Notes under the pieces: model-generated
Seen by the model: the letters and a program-made list of their open reading frames with translations, nothing else
Databases searched by the model: none
What the model was told of the DNA's origin: nothing
Source: Agarivorans albus
GTDB taxonomy: Bacteria; Pseudomonadota; Gammaproteobacteria; Enterobacterales; Celerinatantimonadaceae
Length of the DNA: 64,000 nucleotides
Reading direction: 5' to 3'
NCBI RefSeq assembly: GCF_019670105.1
Contig: NZ_AP023032.1
Coordinates: forward strand, 4,674,001 to 4,738,000
Program-made: the position numbers and the translations under genes
Shown: positions 27,884-36,646 of the stretch, piece by piece
Numbering within the stretch: the stretch's first letter is position 1
How the letters are laid out: every line of letters begins with the position of its first letter

Positions 27884-30286
27884 CTATGGCTGATTAATCC
27901 GTTTACTAAAACGCCATGTCGCCAATAGTAACAACAATGCCATCTCATATCCGCTGCTACCGCCACCACTTTCTGAACCTTGGCTAGGCTGTTCTGGGTC
28001 TGGGTCTGGGTCTGGGTCTGGGTCTACAGTTTGGTCCTTAATGGTTACAACAACTGTATTATTTTCACCTAACAGTGCGTTGCTAGGTGCTTGCAAAGTT
28101 ATCACCAAGGTTTCATCACCCTCAAGCAATGCATCGGCAAGAGCCTGCACCTTTAACAAACCTTCGGTTCCAGCATTAATCGTGATATCACCAGCGCTTA
28201 GCTTATGATCGTTACTATCGGCAGTACCGCTTAGTTGATAGGGAATAATTACCGGATAGGTAGCTGCGGCCGTAGATAAATTAAGCCTAAGCGTTATTTC
28301 TTGGCCTTCGTTAAGCTCAACATTTGAAACAGCAAAGTTAACTAAAGGCAGGCTCACTTCGGGATCAAGGCAATCTTCTCCAGGCAGGCCGTAACAGCCA
28401 TTACCTGTAGGACCCAGCTTACGATCCCAATCAATACCCGCCACCCAATTGGCATTGTCGCCGCCACGTTCGTAAGCACCTACATCGGGTTTACCATCTA
28501 ATACATCGTCGGTAATGCCGGATATCACCCTGCCCACATCGATGGGGCTAGCGTTAGCTTTAAGGCGAAAGTCTCCATTTTCATAATCCTCAAACGGCGA
28601 GTCAGCCACCGTTAGGTTATTTTGTTTATCCGATTGCGGCTCCCACGAGCTTTTATCCGACAAGTTGTTCCATACATTTACATTAGAAAACTCTGTTCCC
28701 TCTTTATGCCACGCGCCCATGGTGGCACTGCCGTTCCATAAAGTATTGTTGTAAATGTTAATGTCGGTGCCATTCCAGTTAATTTGAATATTCGACCACT
28801 CGGTATTCCAAATTACGTTGTGGTGAACCTCAAAACCGGCCGCATCGTTATCTAAATAAATACCCGCCGCTTTGCTTTTACTACCCGATGAATAAGCATC
28901 ATGCAGCCAGTTATGGTGAATTTCGCTGTTGCTTGGGCCACCCACGGTGTAAAACAAGCCACAATCATCGGCAATCAAGTTACTGCGCGACACATCGTTA
29001 TAGGCATACTCAGCATTGTTATTAAAAGCTTGAATCGCATCGCGCCCAGCGCGAGTAATGGTATTGTTAAGTACCTTAGTATTGTTACCACCACGGGCAT
29101 TGATAATCGCGTCGTAGTTACCCAAGTAATTAAAATCATGAATGTAAGAGTTAATAATTTGGGTATTTTCAGCCGAATCATAAATGCCAGTGCCCGAGCC
29201 AAAACCAATTTCACTTTTTTCGATAACATTGTTTAGCGAGTTATATTTACCCCAATCGCTACGAATATTAATACTCTGATTATTCGAAGAAAATCCACTA
29301 ACCACACCCAAGGTATAGTTACCGTACAAACTGGTTACACCGTAAATATGGTTATTGGATGCACCATTAGTAATCTCGATAGACCCACCAAACACCGCCA
29401 AGTTTTTAATATGAATGTAACTGCGTGCAGATAAATCGATGGTTTGTTCACGTTTGCGCATCTGTACTTGGTTATCGCTAGGCATTACGCCATTGGGTAG
29501 CTGCACATATAGCTTTTTAGTGTCAGCATCAAAGTACCATTCGTTTTGGTAATCTAAGGCTTGTTTAATCCCCTGCAGAAAAAAGTCGCCACCGTCGGCA
29601 GGGGCATGAAAAGTGCGGATCCAAGTAGGGTTTTTATCCAGTTCAAAACTCACTTGGGTAGGAGTGCTACTGGTAATAAATGCGCGCCACGTTGTCCAAC
29701 CAGAGCCCGGCTTATCTCCGTAAAAATACAGCGAACCGCCTTTCGACCAATCTGCATCGGGGATGCCCGGTGCGTAATCTAGATAGGCGTTATTGGCAAC
29801 ATCGCTGCCGCTACCACCGGTATTTCTTAAAGAGTTTTGGGTAAAAGGGTCACCATCCACATTATTTGGCCAACGCGCCAAATCCATTGCAGTGTTGCCT
29901 TGCATAACAAAATTGGACTGGCCTAAATCCCAGCCAACGTCGGCAACGTAAATATTTTCAGCGTCTAGTGACCAACCATTCACCGCTTCCATGGCGGTAA
30001 TAATCACTTTCTCATCTTGGTAAGGCTGAAATACAATCGGCTGATCAACAGTGCCAGAATGGCTAGGGCGTAATACTTCGTGGTAACTACCTGCTCTAAT
30101 GTTTACCACGTCACCCGCTTGCGCCAGCTCAGCGGCTTTAGCAAGCGTTAAAAAAGGGCTGGCCAAGGTGCCCGCGTTAGCGTCGTTGCCGTTAGTAGCA
30201 ACATAATAATTAGCTGCACTAAGTGGAAAACACACAGCTAATAACGCCACTAACATCCCTGTTTTTGATAAGTTCCTTTGCACCAC
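27884..30286 (-). CDS. Secreted right-handed beta-helix protein with Calx-beta domain and GlyGly-CTERM-like tail
   Basis: About 800 residues. After a signal peptide (ending PLSAA) comes YYVATNGNDANAGTLASPF and GDVVNIRAGSYHE, the usual opening of secreted right-handed beta-helix proteins such as polysaccharide lyases and DUF1565 proteins. Asn-rich coils follow at about residues 290-540. A Calx-beta-like domain (VNFAVSNVELNEGQEITLRL, GDETLVITL) sits at about 655-760, then a Pro-Asp linker and a tail of GGGSSGYEMALLLLLATWRFSKR. The tail resembles a GlyGly-CTERM signal, which is processed by rhombosortase after type II secretion. Likely a surface or secreted polysaccharide-active enzyme, but no catalytic residues can be named. 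The start is GTG at 30286 or the ATG at 30256. Confidence 0.75.
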   Translation of the reverse strand: MVQRNLSKTGMLVALLAVCFPLSAANYYVATNGNDANAGTLASPFLTLAKAAELAQAGDVVNIRAGSYHEVLRPSHSGTVDQPIVFQPYQDEKVIITAMEAVNGWSLDAENIYVADVGWDLGQSNFVMQGNTAMDLARWPNNVDGDPFTQNSLRNTGGSGSDVANNAYLDYAPGIPDADWSKGGSLYFYGDKPGSGWTTWRAFITSSTPTQVSFELDKNPTWIRTFHAPADGGDFFLQGIKQALDYQNEWYFDADTKKLYVQLPNGVMPSDNQVQMRKREQTIDLSARSYIHIKNLAVFGGSIEITNGASNNHIYGVTSLYGNYTLGVVSGFSSNNQSINIRSDWGKYNSLNNVIEKSEIGFGSGTGIYDSAENTQIINSYIHDFNYLGNYDAIINARGGNNTKVLNNTITRAGRDAIQAFNNNAEYAYNDVSRSNLIADDCGLFYTVGGPSNSEIHHNWLHDAYSSGSKSKAAGIYLDNDAAGFEVHHNVIWNTEWSNIQINWNGTDINIYNNTLWNGSATMGAWHKEGTEFSNVNVWNNLSDKSSWEPQSDKQNNLTVADSPFEDYENGDFRLKANASPIDVGRVISGITDDVLDGKPDVGAYERGGDNANWVAGIDWDRKLGPTGNGCYGLPGEDCLDPEVSLPLVNFAVSNVELNEGQEITLRLNLSTAAATYPVIIPYQLSGTADSNDHKLSAGDITINAGTEGLLKVQALADALLEGDETLVITLQAPSNALLGENNTVVVTIKDQTVDPDPDPDPDPEQPSQGSESGGGSSGYEMALLLLLATWRFSKRINQP
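27993..28024 (-). repeat. Hexanucleotide tract coding for (Asp-Pro)n linker
   Basis: About five near-perfect GGGTCT units on the + strand encode DPDPDPDP between the Calx-beta domain and the C-terminal tail. The unit type is like that at 25154-25341 in another exported protein gene. Confidence 0.85.
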
Positions 30287-30570
30287 GCGCTCTCATTATT
30301 ATTACTTTTAATATTAGTGAGCGGAACTCTATACTAATTAAGACAAACGATCAATTTATTATAAAACAAAGACTTAAATTGTATTATATATATTTAGAAA
30401 GGGCCGAGAGCGTCATATTGAGAACAACTGTTAGATTGAGTTTAGGTAAAGCCAGGGGGTTAATAAGCAGGTGTTGCAAGCCATTAAACTTGGCTAAGGA
30501 AACGCAGCTTGAGATAAAGCGAAATTGGCTCCCTCACCAAACGATGTAAAGTAACTCAGATCCTTATTAT

Positions 30571-31431
30571 TTATTCCTTTTGTTCAGAACTAGCAGCAGA
30601 ACTCACCCCACCATAAACATCAATGGTTAAGCCACGCTCTTTTTCATAGTTTTTTGGCGTAAAGCCTAACTGCTTTTTGAGATGTCGAATCAAATGAGGC
30701 TGATCGCTAAAGCCAAACCTAAACGCGATATCTACCCAATCTAGCTCTGCTGATTCACGCTGGTATACATACTCCAACATCGCCTCCAAGCGATTCATCG
30801 ATTGGCATTGTTTAAGCGTTAGCCCGGTTACCCGCTGAAAACTTCTCTCCAAGGTTCGCTGCGAGCAGTAAAGTTGCTCACCTAGATCTGAAATTGCGCT
30901 TTTGTCCAGATATTGCAGGGCTTTACGGGTAATTTTACTGTGCTGATCCTCATTGCCCTCTGCTAACCATGACACAAGCAGAGAATCTAAGTGTTTACCG
31001 CACCGTTCTGCATTATCTCGCGCCAATGCAATCAATGCGTTCTCATCTAAACCTAGCAGTTTGAATAAACTTGAACCTTTAACAGGCTCTACCTTATCAA
31101 GTGCCAACGGATGAGCAGTGAAATGAGGCACACTATATAGCGCACCAACATGAAACTTTACTCCAAGGTGAACAAAGGGTTTTGAGTGATCTAACGCCAA
31201 GGTTTGTTGGTGTGGATACAAGCAATGACTGCCTTCACCCACAGCGATACCTGGGTTTAGATCGTAATGATACGTTTGGCTCGGCGGGGAAATGATTAAA
31301 TGCGCCGAAGGATCTGGATTCAGTTTAGGATACTGGTAAGCAGTAGAGTCTGGCGTTTTTTCGATTAACCAATAGCATTCAACATATTTAGCAACAATTA
31401 ACGACTGTGGTGGCTGTAACCAATGAATCAT
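30571..31431 (-). CDS. AraC-family transcriptional regulator
   Basis: 286 residues: an N-terminal sensing region with no clear family, and a C-terminal AraC double helix-turn-helix at about residues 165-270. Recognition segments are AISDLGEQLYCSQRTLERSFQRVTG and WVDIAFRFGFSDQPHLIRHLKKQLGFTP, the latter being the standard second HTH. YVECYWLIEK near the N-terminus is common in the DUF6597/AraC_N-like regulators. Neighbour genes are an acetyltransferase upstream and the beta-helix gene downstream; the target cannot be deduced. Confidence 0.88.
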   Translation of the reverse strand: MIHWLQPPQSLIVAKYVECYWLIEKTPDSTAYQYPKLNPDPSAHLIISPPSQTYHYDLNPGIAVGEGSHCLYPHQQTLALDHSKPFVHLGVKFHVGALYSVPHFTAHPLALDKVEPVKGSSLFKLLGLDENALIALARDNAERCGKHLDSLLVSWLAEGNEDQHSKITRKALQYLDKSAISDLGEQLYCSQRTLERSFQRVTGLTLKQCQSMNRLEAMLEYVYQRESAELDWVDIAFRFGFSDQPHLIRHLKKQLGFTPKNYEKERGLTIDVYGGVSSAASSEQKE

Positions 31432-31528
31432 GCCGCTCTCCGCCTATTTTAAGGGACTCACCACAATATAAGCTTGGTAGCCACACATCACAAATACCCT
31501 TACTAACTACCTGCAAGGGTTTGTTGGT

Positions 31529-32350
31529 TTACTGTTGGTCAAACTCAATTTGAATAATACGGTTTAGCGGTGTTAAGCCTGCCCGTTTAATTGCTTTTTG
31601 TGCCCCAGTATTAACACGTTCGGTGGAGCACATAGGGCTTAAACCGCGCTCATTAGCAAGCGTAACCAAGCTGCTAAGTACTTGGGTAGCAATACCTTTT
31701 CCACGCTGAGATTGAGCAACAATCATACCTAGGTCAGCGTAATCAGTTTGGTATTCATCAAACAAACGACACTCACCCGTTGCCAGTAACTCGCCTTCAA
31801 GCCAGTAACCAAACAGCTCATTACGCTTGATTAGATTGCCAAAGTATCCGCTCAACCACTGCTCTGGTGCACCTATATTGCTTGCTGCAAATTCAACAAA
31901 CTGATCAAGTTGCTCTGGCTGCGCCAATGTGAGCTTAAGCGCGCTCTGATTACTCCTGGAGCCTCGCTGTACTTGCTGATACATCAGCGCATTCACGGTA
32001 AATGCCGACGAGTTGTCAAAGCAAAGCGACAAGTATTGAGGCTCTGCAGTACTCACAAATGCGCCTTTTACTTCACCAATTACTGCACTATTTTGCTCTG
32101 CAATTAAGGTAAATAGTTCTTTAGCATCGCTGTTAGCGTTTGGCGCTAAATAGAACTGCAGCATATAGCCTTCGCCATTAATGCAACAGTAGCCTACTAA
32201 TGCCTCATGCTCATAAAACCCAAAATGAGCAGCCATAGGCGCAAAGCCAAAGTGCCACATACCATCGAGCGGAGCCGTTGATTGAGCAAAATAATCTTGC
32301 TTTAGTTTGCTAAGTTGTTGTTGGTTTTCAACTGGTTTAATTTCTAACAT
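31529..32350 (-). CDS. GNAT-family N-acetyltransferase
   Basis: 273 residues with an acetyl-CoA fold in the C-terminal half. The pyrophosphate loop is QSQRGKGIATQV, followed by NTGAQKAIKRAGL, the usual final GNAT helix. The N-terminal half (WHFGFAPMAAHFGFYEHEALVGYCC) looks like a second, degenerate GNAT module, so it may be a tandem-GNAT protein. Substrate unknown. An attC-like inverted repeat begins seven bases before the ATG, which makes cassette origin possible. Confidence 0.82.
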   Translation of the reverse strand: MLEIKPVENQQQLSKLKQDYFAQSTAPLDGMWHFGFAPMAAHFGFYEHEALVGYCCINGEGYMLQFYLAPNANSDAKELFTLIAEQNSAVIGEVKGAFVSTAEPQYLSLCFDNSSAFTVNALMYQQVQRGSRSNQSALKLTLAQPEQLDQFVEFAASNIGAPEQWLSGYFGNLIKRNELFGYWLEGELLATGECRLFDEYQTDYADLGMIVAQSQRGKGIATQVLSSLVTLANERGLSPMCSTERVNTGAQKAIKRAGLTPLNRIIQIEFDQQ

Positions 32351-32357
32351 CGTTTTT

Positions 32358-32457
32358 GCCTAACGTCTGCTGATATACATGAAAGCCGTAATCCATTTCC
32401 TAAGAAATGTCTCGCTTTCGGATGCCACAAATATTAGTCATTACGGCAGAGTTAAGA
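32358..32457. repeat. attC-like imperfect inverted repeat 1
   Basis: The ends are GCCTAAC (32358-32364, a perfect RYYYAAC core) and GTTAAGA (32451-32457, near GTTRRRY). Inner arms TCTGC/GCAGA and GCCGTAAT/ATTACGGC pair. On the minus strand the GTTAGGC end lies seven bases before the GNAT ATG, as in integron cassettes. The arms are unequal and no integrase is in the window, so this stays a suggestion. Confidence 0.35.
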
Positions 32458-32560
32458 TTGAAAAAAAACGACAGTTTCATGGCCAGTTACCTACCTTAGG
32501 CACGAATGGACATTGGAAAAGGAACGGATCATAAGCCAGAGCAGCTTGCTGCTAATTAAA

Positions 32561-32644
32561 ATAACTCTGACCTCCTTTATTCAAACCGTGAACGAAGCGA
32601 AACCAGCCCGTGTTGCAGGTTCGCTCCTAAATGCTTGGTTATGT
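32561..32644. repeat. attC-like imperfect inverted repeat 2
   Basis: The ends are ATAAC and GTTAT, with an inner hairpin GCGAAACC/GGTTCGC at 32597-32624. It directly abuts the stop codon of the ABM gene, where a cassette attC site would be. The core triplets deviate from consensus. Confidence 0.3.
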
Positions 32645-32646
32645 GT

Positions 32647-32922
32647 TTACTCTAACACCTGATAATGCCGCTCAACATTTACTGTCATCTTTCCCCAGTG
32701 AGATGCTTTCACTCTGGCTTGATGGTACTCAAATGCAGACTTATCTCGAAACTCTTCGTAAACATCAAAGCGAAGTGGATTTTCCAAGCTTTCAGTAACA
32801 TCAAACCTAATACAACCAGGCTCTTCCAAGCTAAGGCGCTTGTGATTAACCAACTCACTTTTAACGATGTCAAGCTCCGATTCAGGAACGATGATGAAGC
32901 CTTTCAATGTTACTTTTGGCAT
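32647..32922 (-). CDS. Second small ABM-fold protein (putative monooxygenase)
   Basis: 91 residues of the antibiotic biosynthesis monooxygenase fold. Motifs EEPGCIRFDVTES and FDVYEEFRDKSAFEYHQ match those of the protein at 21313 (EPGCLQFDVCQS, VYLYEVYQ), so the two are distant homologues. AAGGA lies just before the ATG at 32922; the open frame extends to 32943, but those residues are not family-like. A stand-alone gene between glmS and attC-like repeats. Small redox or detoxification roles are known for the family; nothing more specific can be said. Confidence 0.78.
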   Translation of the reverse strand: MPKVTLKGFIIVPESELDIVKSELVNHKRLSLEEPGCIRFDVTESLENPLRFDVYEEFRDKSAFEYHQARVKASHWGKMTVNVERHYQVLE

Positions 32923-33013
32923 AAATTCCTTATTACGCAACAACCACTACTCACGTTAATGACAACCACGCTAACTCGCTCGAAACGCTCAAACTTGATT
33001 GTTCACCGCATAC

Positions 33014-33052
33014 AAAAAAGCCCTGCTAGCATTAACATAGCGGGGCTTTTTT
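33014..33052. terminator. Terminator after glmS (bidirectional)
   Basis: AAAAAAGCCCTGCTA pairs with TAGCGGGGCTTTTTT, giving poly-T on both strands. It ends the leftward deoR-glmS transcript. Confidence 0.9.
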
Positions 33053-33071
33053 AAGCTTAGTTTAAGTAGCT

Positions 33072-34904
33072 TTACTCAACCGTTACCGATTTAGCTAAGT
33101 TTCTAGGCTGGTCTACGTCGGTGCCTTTAATCAGGGCTACGTGGTAAGACAACAACTGCATTGGCAAGGTGTACACAATAGGCGCAATTAGCTCATCGAC
33201 ATGTGGAACATTAATCACGCGCATGGTTTCGTCGCTTTCAAACTTAGCGTCTTTATCAGCAAATACATACAAGATACCGCCACGAGCACGTACTTCTTCT
33301 ACGTTTGATTTAAGCTTTTCTAACAGCTCGTTGTTAGGTGCAACCACAATAATTGGCATTTCTGCATCAATTAGCGCGAGTGGGCCATGCTTTAACTCCC
33401 CCGCAGCGTAAGCTTCGGCGTGAATGTAAGAAATCTCTTTCAGCTTAAGCGCACCTTCCATGGCAATTGGGTATTGAGTACCGCGACCAAGGAATAAGCT
33501 GTGGTGCTTATCGGCAAAATCTTCGGCTAGCTCTTCAATAGCGCCGTCTAGCGTCAAAGCTTGTTCAATTTTGGCAGGTAGCGATTGTAGTGCACCCACA
33601 ATGCGCGCTTCCAAGTCTGCTGATACATCTTTATTACGACCAATCGCCGCAACCAGCATTAATAAACCAGCAAGCTGAACCGTGAAAGCTTTAGTTGAAG
33701 CAACGCCAATTTCGGTGCCGGCTTTCATCAAGTAAGCCATGTCTGATTCACGCACTAAAGATGAACCATCAACATTACAAATGGTTAAGCTTGAGGTGTA
33801 GCCTTGTTCTTTAGCTAAGCGCAATGCTGCCAGCGTATCGGCCGTTTCACCACTTTGCGAAAGGGTAACCAGCAAGCTGTTTTTAGGCGTAAATGACCTG
33901 CGGTAACGAAACTCTGAGGCAATCTCTACGTTACATGGAATACCGGCCAATTCTTCAAACCAGTAGCGCGCTACCATGCCTGAGTTGTAAGAAGTACCAC
34001 AAGCAATAATTTGCACATGCTCAATGGTAGGTAGAATCTCAGCGGCTTTAGGACCAAAAGCACTGTCTAGCACTTTGCCGGCTTGTAAGCGACCTTCTAA
34101 AGTACGTTGAATCGCAATTGGTTGCTCGTAAGTTTCTTTTAACATGTAGTGGCGATATTGGCCTTTGTCACCGGCATCATGTGATGCAGTAGACTCACTA
34201 ATTTCGCGCTCTACCGGCTCGCCATTCTCATCAAAAATACTTACGCCTTGGCGAGTAACTTCGGCTACGTCACCTTCTTCTAAGAAGGCAAAACGGCGAG
34301 TTACCGGTAGTAATGCTAATTGGTCAGACGCAATGAAGTTTTCGCCAACACCATAACCAATAACCAGTGGGCTGCCAGAGCGTGCTACCACTAAACGGCT
34401 TGGGTCGCGTTTATCGGCAATCACCATGCCGTAGGCACCTTCTAACTCGGCCACTGCCGATTGCACCGCTTCTACCAAACTTTGGTGATGTTTAATCTTG
34501 TGTTCAACCAAGTGAACAATCACTTCGGTGTCGGTATCAGAGGCAAAGGTGTAGCCTTTGGCAATAAGCTGCTCACGAAGTTCGGCGTGATTTTCGATGA
34601 TACCATTGTGCACAACAGCAATGGTTTCACATGAAACATGTGGGTGAGCGTTACGCTCACTAGGCTCGCCGTGGGTGGCCCAACGGGTATGCGCAATACC
34701 GGTGCCGCCAAGTACAGGGTTGCCTTCTAAGGCGTCGGCGAGTTCTTGTACTTTACCTAAACGGCGCACTCGGCTTAATTCGCCATCGGCAGTGATGGTT
34801 GCTACACCCGATGAGTCGTAACCACGGTATTCTAGGCGGCGTAGTCCCTCAACCAAAATATCTGCTACATCACGCTGAGCTACCGCTCCTACAATTCCAC
34901 ACAT
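33072..34904 (-). CDS. glmS: Glutamine-fructose-6-phosphate aminotransferase (isomerizing)
   Basis: Makes glucosamine-6-phosphate from fructose-6-phosphate and glutamine, the first step of UDP-GlcNAc synthesis for peptidoglycan and LPS. The start MCGIVGAV exposes Cys2 as the glutaminase nucleophile, and [13 protein letters not shown] and HTRWATHG follow. Two SIS sugar-binding domains show [17 protein letters not shown] and the C-terminal [15 protein letters not shown] ending. 610 residues, as in E. coli. It lies 22 bp after the DeoR-type gene and shares its operon. No glmS ribozyme could be placed, since there is no room between the two genes. Confidence 0.98.
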   Translation of the reverse strand: MCGIVGAVAQRDVADILVEGLRRLEYRGYDSSGVATITADGELSRVRRLGKVQELADALEGNPVLGGTGIAHTRWATHGEPSERNAHPHVSCETIAVVHNGIIENHAELREQLIAKGYTFASDTDTEVIVHLVEHKIKHHQSLVEAVQSAVAELEGAYGMVIADKRDPSRLVVARSGSPLVIGYGVGENFIASDQLALLPVTRRFAFLEEGDVAEVTRQGVSIFDENGEPVEREISESTASHDAGDKGQYRHYMLKETYEQPIAIQRTLEGRLQAGKVLDSAFGPKAAEILPTIEHVQIIACGTSYNSGMVARYWFEELAGIPCNVEIASEFRYRRSFTPKNSLLVTLSQSGETADTLAALRLAKEQGYTSSLTICNVDGSSLVRESDMAYLMKAGTEIGVASTKAFTVQLAGLLMLVAAIGRNKDVSADLEARIVGALQSLPAKIEQALTLDGAIEELAEDFADKHHSLFLGRGTQYPIAMEGALKLKEISYIHAEAYAAGELKHGPLALIDAEMPIIVVAPNNELLEKLKSNVEEVRARGGILYVFADKDAKFESDETMRVINVPHVDELIAPIVYTLPMQLLSYHVALIKGTDVDQPRNLAKSVTVE

Positions 34905-34926
34905 AGTTATTTCCTTGTCGATAAAG

Positions 34927-35691
34927 TTATTGGGCTATTACCACATTAACGCCCTGAGCACGGATTTGCTCAGCCACGCTAGGCTCTAGCTGATTGTCTG
35001 TTACTAAAGTTGAGATCTTCGACCATGCCAACTCTAGGTTATGAATTTTTCTGCCAATTTTATTGGACTCGGCCAGTACCACGACTTCGCGGGCGACCTC
35101 GGCCATTACTTGGCTTAAACCGACTAATTCATTAAAGGTAGTCGATCCTCGCGCTACATCGATGCCATCTGCGCCAATAAACAATTGGTCGAAGTCGTAA
35201 GCACGTAATACTTGCTCGGCCACTTGGCCCTGAAACGCTTCTGAATGAGTGTCCCAGGTGCCACCGGTCATCAAAAGTGTCGGCTCGTTTTCTAATTCTC
35301 GTAAGGCGCCAGCAATGCTCAAAGAATTCGTCATTACCACCAAACCTTCTTTTTCTGAAAGCTCTGGCAGTAGCGCAGCGGTAGTGCTGCCACTATCGAT
35401 AATTATTCTATTATGATCACGAATTAAGTCTGCAGCAGACTGGGCAATCGCCTGTTTTTGCTTGGATACTTGCTCGTCGTGCGGTTCGTTTATCAATTCT
35501 TTAGGAATAGGCACTGCACCGCCATAACGTCTTAGTAACAAGCCGTTAGCTTCTAGACTAGCTAAATCCTTTCGAATCGTAACTTCTGAGGTTTCAAAAG
35601 CGTGAGCAAGTTCATCAACCTTCACTTCGCCGAGGTCGGCGAGGCGATCTAAGATAAGGCGACGGCGCTGCTGAGTGTTTCGTTTGATCAT
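34927..35691 (-). CDS. DeoR/GlpR-family regulator upstream of glmS
   Basis: 254 residues. The N-terminal DeoR helix-turn-helix ([35 protein letters not shown]) is followed by the sugar-phosphate sensor domain with [22 protein letters not shown] and FIGADGID. The family senses phosphorylated sugars, so glucosamine- or fructose-6-phosphate is a natural guess here. A DeoR gene directly before glmS is common in marine gammaproteobacteria. A strong palindrome 14 bp upstream suggests autoregulation, and hence control of glmS. Confidence 0.92.
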   Translation of the reverse strand: MIKRNTQQRRRLILDRLADLGEVKVDELAHAFETSEVTIRKDLASLEANGLLLRRYGGAVPIPKELINEPHDEQVSKQKQAIAQSAADLIRDHNRIIIDSGSTTAALLPELSEKEGLVVMTNSLSIAGALRELENEPTLLMTGGTWDTHSEAFQGQVAEQVLRAYDFDQLFIGADGIDVARGSTTFNELVGLSQVMAEVAREVVVLAESNKIGRKIHNLELAWSKISTLVTDNQLEPSVAEQIRAQGVNVVIAQ

Positions 35692-35704
35692 AATGCCATT
35701 AGCT

Positions 35705-35743
35705 AAGTTTCGAATCGAAACTTATTATAGTTAAGCGAAACTT
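35705..35743. promoter_or_regulatory. Predicted DeoR operator
   Basis: AAGTTTCG-AAT-CGAAACTT at 35705-35723 is a perfect palindrome with eight-base arms, and a further CGAAACTT half lies at 35736-35743. TTTCG/CGAAA arms are typical of GlpR/AgaR-type DeoR operators. Located between the desaturase-like gene and deoR, over the probable promoter. Confidence 0.75.
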
Positions 35744-35768
35744 AAGATCAAGCCGAGTTGTTAAAAAA

Positions 35769-36629
35769 TTACTCTTTGCTTTGTTTGGCCGGTGGCGCAA
35801 ACAATAAACGCCAGCGTTGAGCGATGCTTAAGCCCGGCGCACTGGCTTGGATAAACATGCAGCGCCACTCGCTAAAAGTAACTACGATGGGGTTAAAACT
35901 GTTCACTGGCTGTGTAATGCCGTAGTCAACGGTTTCAAGTTCTGGTTCAAAACTGCCAAACAGCCTGTCCCAGATAATTAGTACTCCCGCATAGTTTTTA
36001 TCAATATATTGCGGGTTGCGCCCATGGTGTACGCGGTGATGAGATGGAGTGTTAAATATCCACTCCAAAGGGCCCAACTTCTTAACTGCTTGAGTATGTA
36101 CAAAAAACTGCAAACCCAAGTTAAGCAGTACAATAAACACCACCCAATGCGGCGCAAACCCAATAATTACCAGCGGTAACCAAAATAGCCACATTCCCGC
36201 TAGTGGGTACATTAAGCTTTGGCGAAAGGCGGTGCTAAAATTCATATTCTCGGAACTATGGTGAACCACATGAGCCGCCCACATCCAACGTACTCGATGG
36301 CTAGCGCGGTGAAACCAGTAATAACAAAAATCTTGAGCGATAAATAAGCCAACAAAACTTAGCGCTGTCATATTTATATCGAACAGCCGCCAGCCAAACA
36401 GGCTTAAGTAAATTTGGCTCACTAGCAAACCCATTAAAATATCACTGAGCTGATGCATGCCCGCTAACACCAGATTACACAACAGCTCTATAGGCTGATA
36501 CTGAGCAGAACGAGGTAGTTTTTGGCGCACATTTCCCCAATACCACTCTAGCCCCATACACAATAAAAACAGCGGTGCTAAAGCCATTAACAAGTATTCG
36601 GGATGAGCGATTAACATAGCAAAATCCAT
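35769..36629 (-). CDS. Fatty acid hydroxylase / sterol desaturase family membrane protein
   Basis: 286-residue integral membrane di-iron oxygenase. The eight-histidine motif is seen as YYWFHRASHRVRW (HxxxH), AAHVVHHSSENMN (HxxHH) and NTPSHHRVHHGRN (HxxHH), plus the later conserved YIDKNYAG and WDRLFGSF. Four or so membrane segments precede and separate these. Members hydroxylate or desaturate lipids. AAGGAAAGTAA precedes the ATG, 17 bp after the DUF2804 stop, so both are in one operon. The lipid substrate is unknown. Confidence 0.9.
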   Translation of the reverse strand: MDFAMLIAHPEYLLMALAPLFLLCMGLEWYWGNVRQKLPRSAQYQPIELLCNLVLAGMHQLSDILMGLLVSQIYLSLFGWRLFDINMTALSFVGLFIAQDFCYYWFHRASHRVRWMWAAHVVHHSSENMNFSTAFRQSLMYPLAGMWLFWLPLVIIGFAPHWVVFIVLLNLGLQFFVHTQAVKKLGPLEWIFNTPSHHRVHHGRNPQYIDKNYAGVLIIWDRLFGSFEPELETVDYGITQPVNSFNPIVVTFSEWRCMFIQASAPGLSIAQRWRLLFAPPAKQSKE

Positions 36630-36646
36630 TTACTTTCCTTATATCG

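Noticed and set aside
34905-34926. glmS ribozyme or riboswitch before glmS
   Set aside because: Only 22 bases separate deoR and glmS, far too short for the ribozyme, which is in any case typical of Firmicutes.
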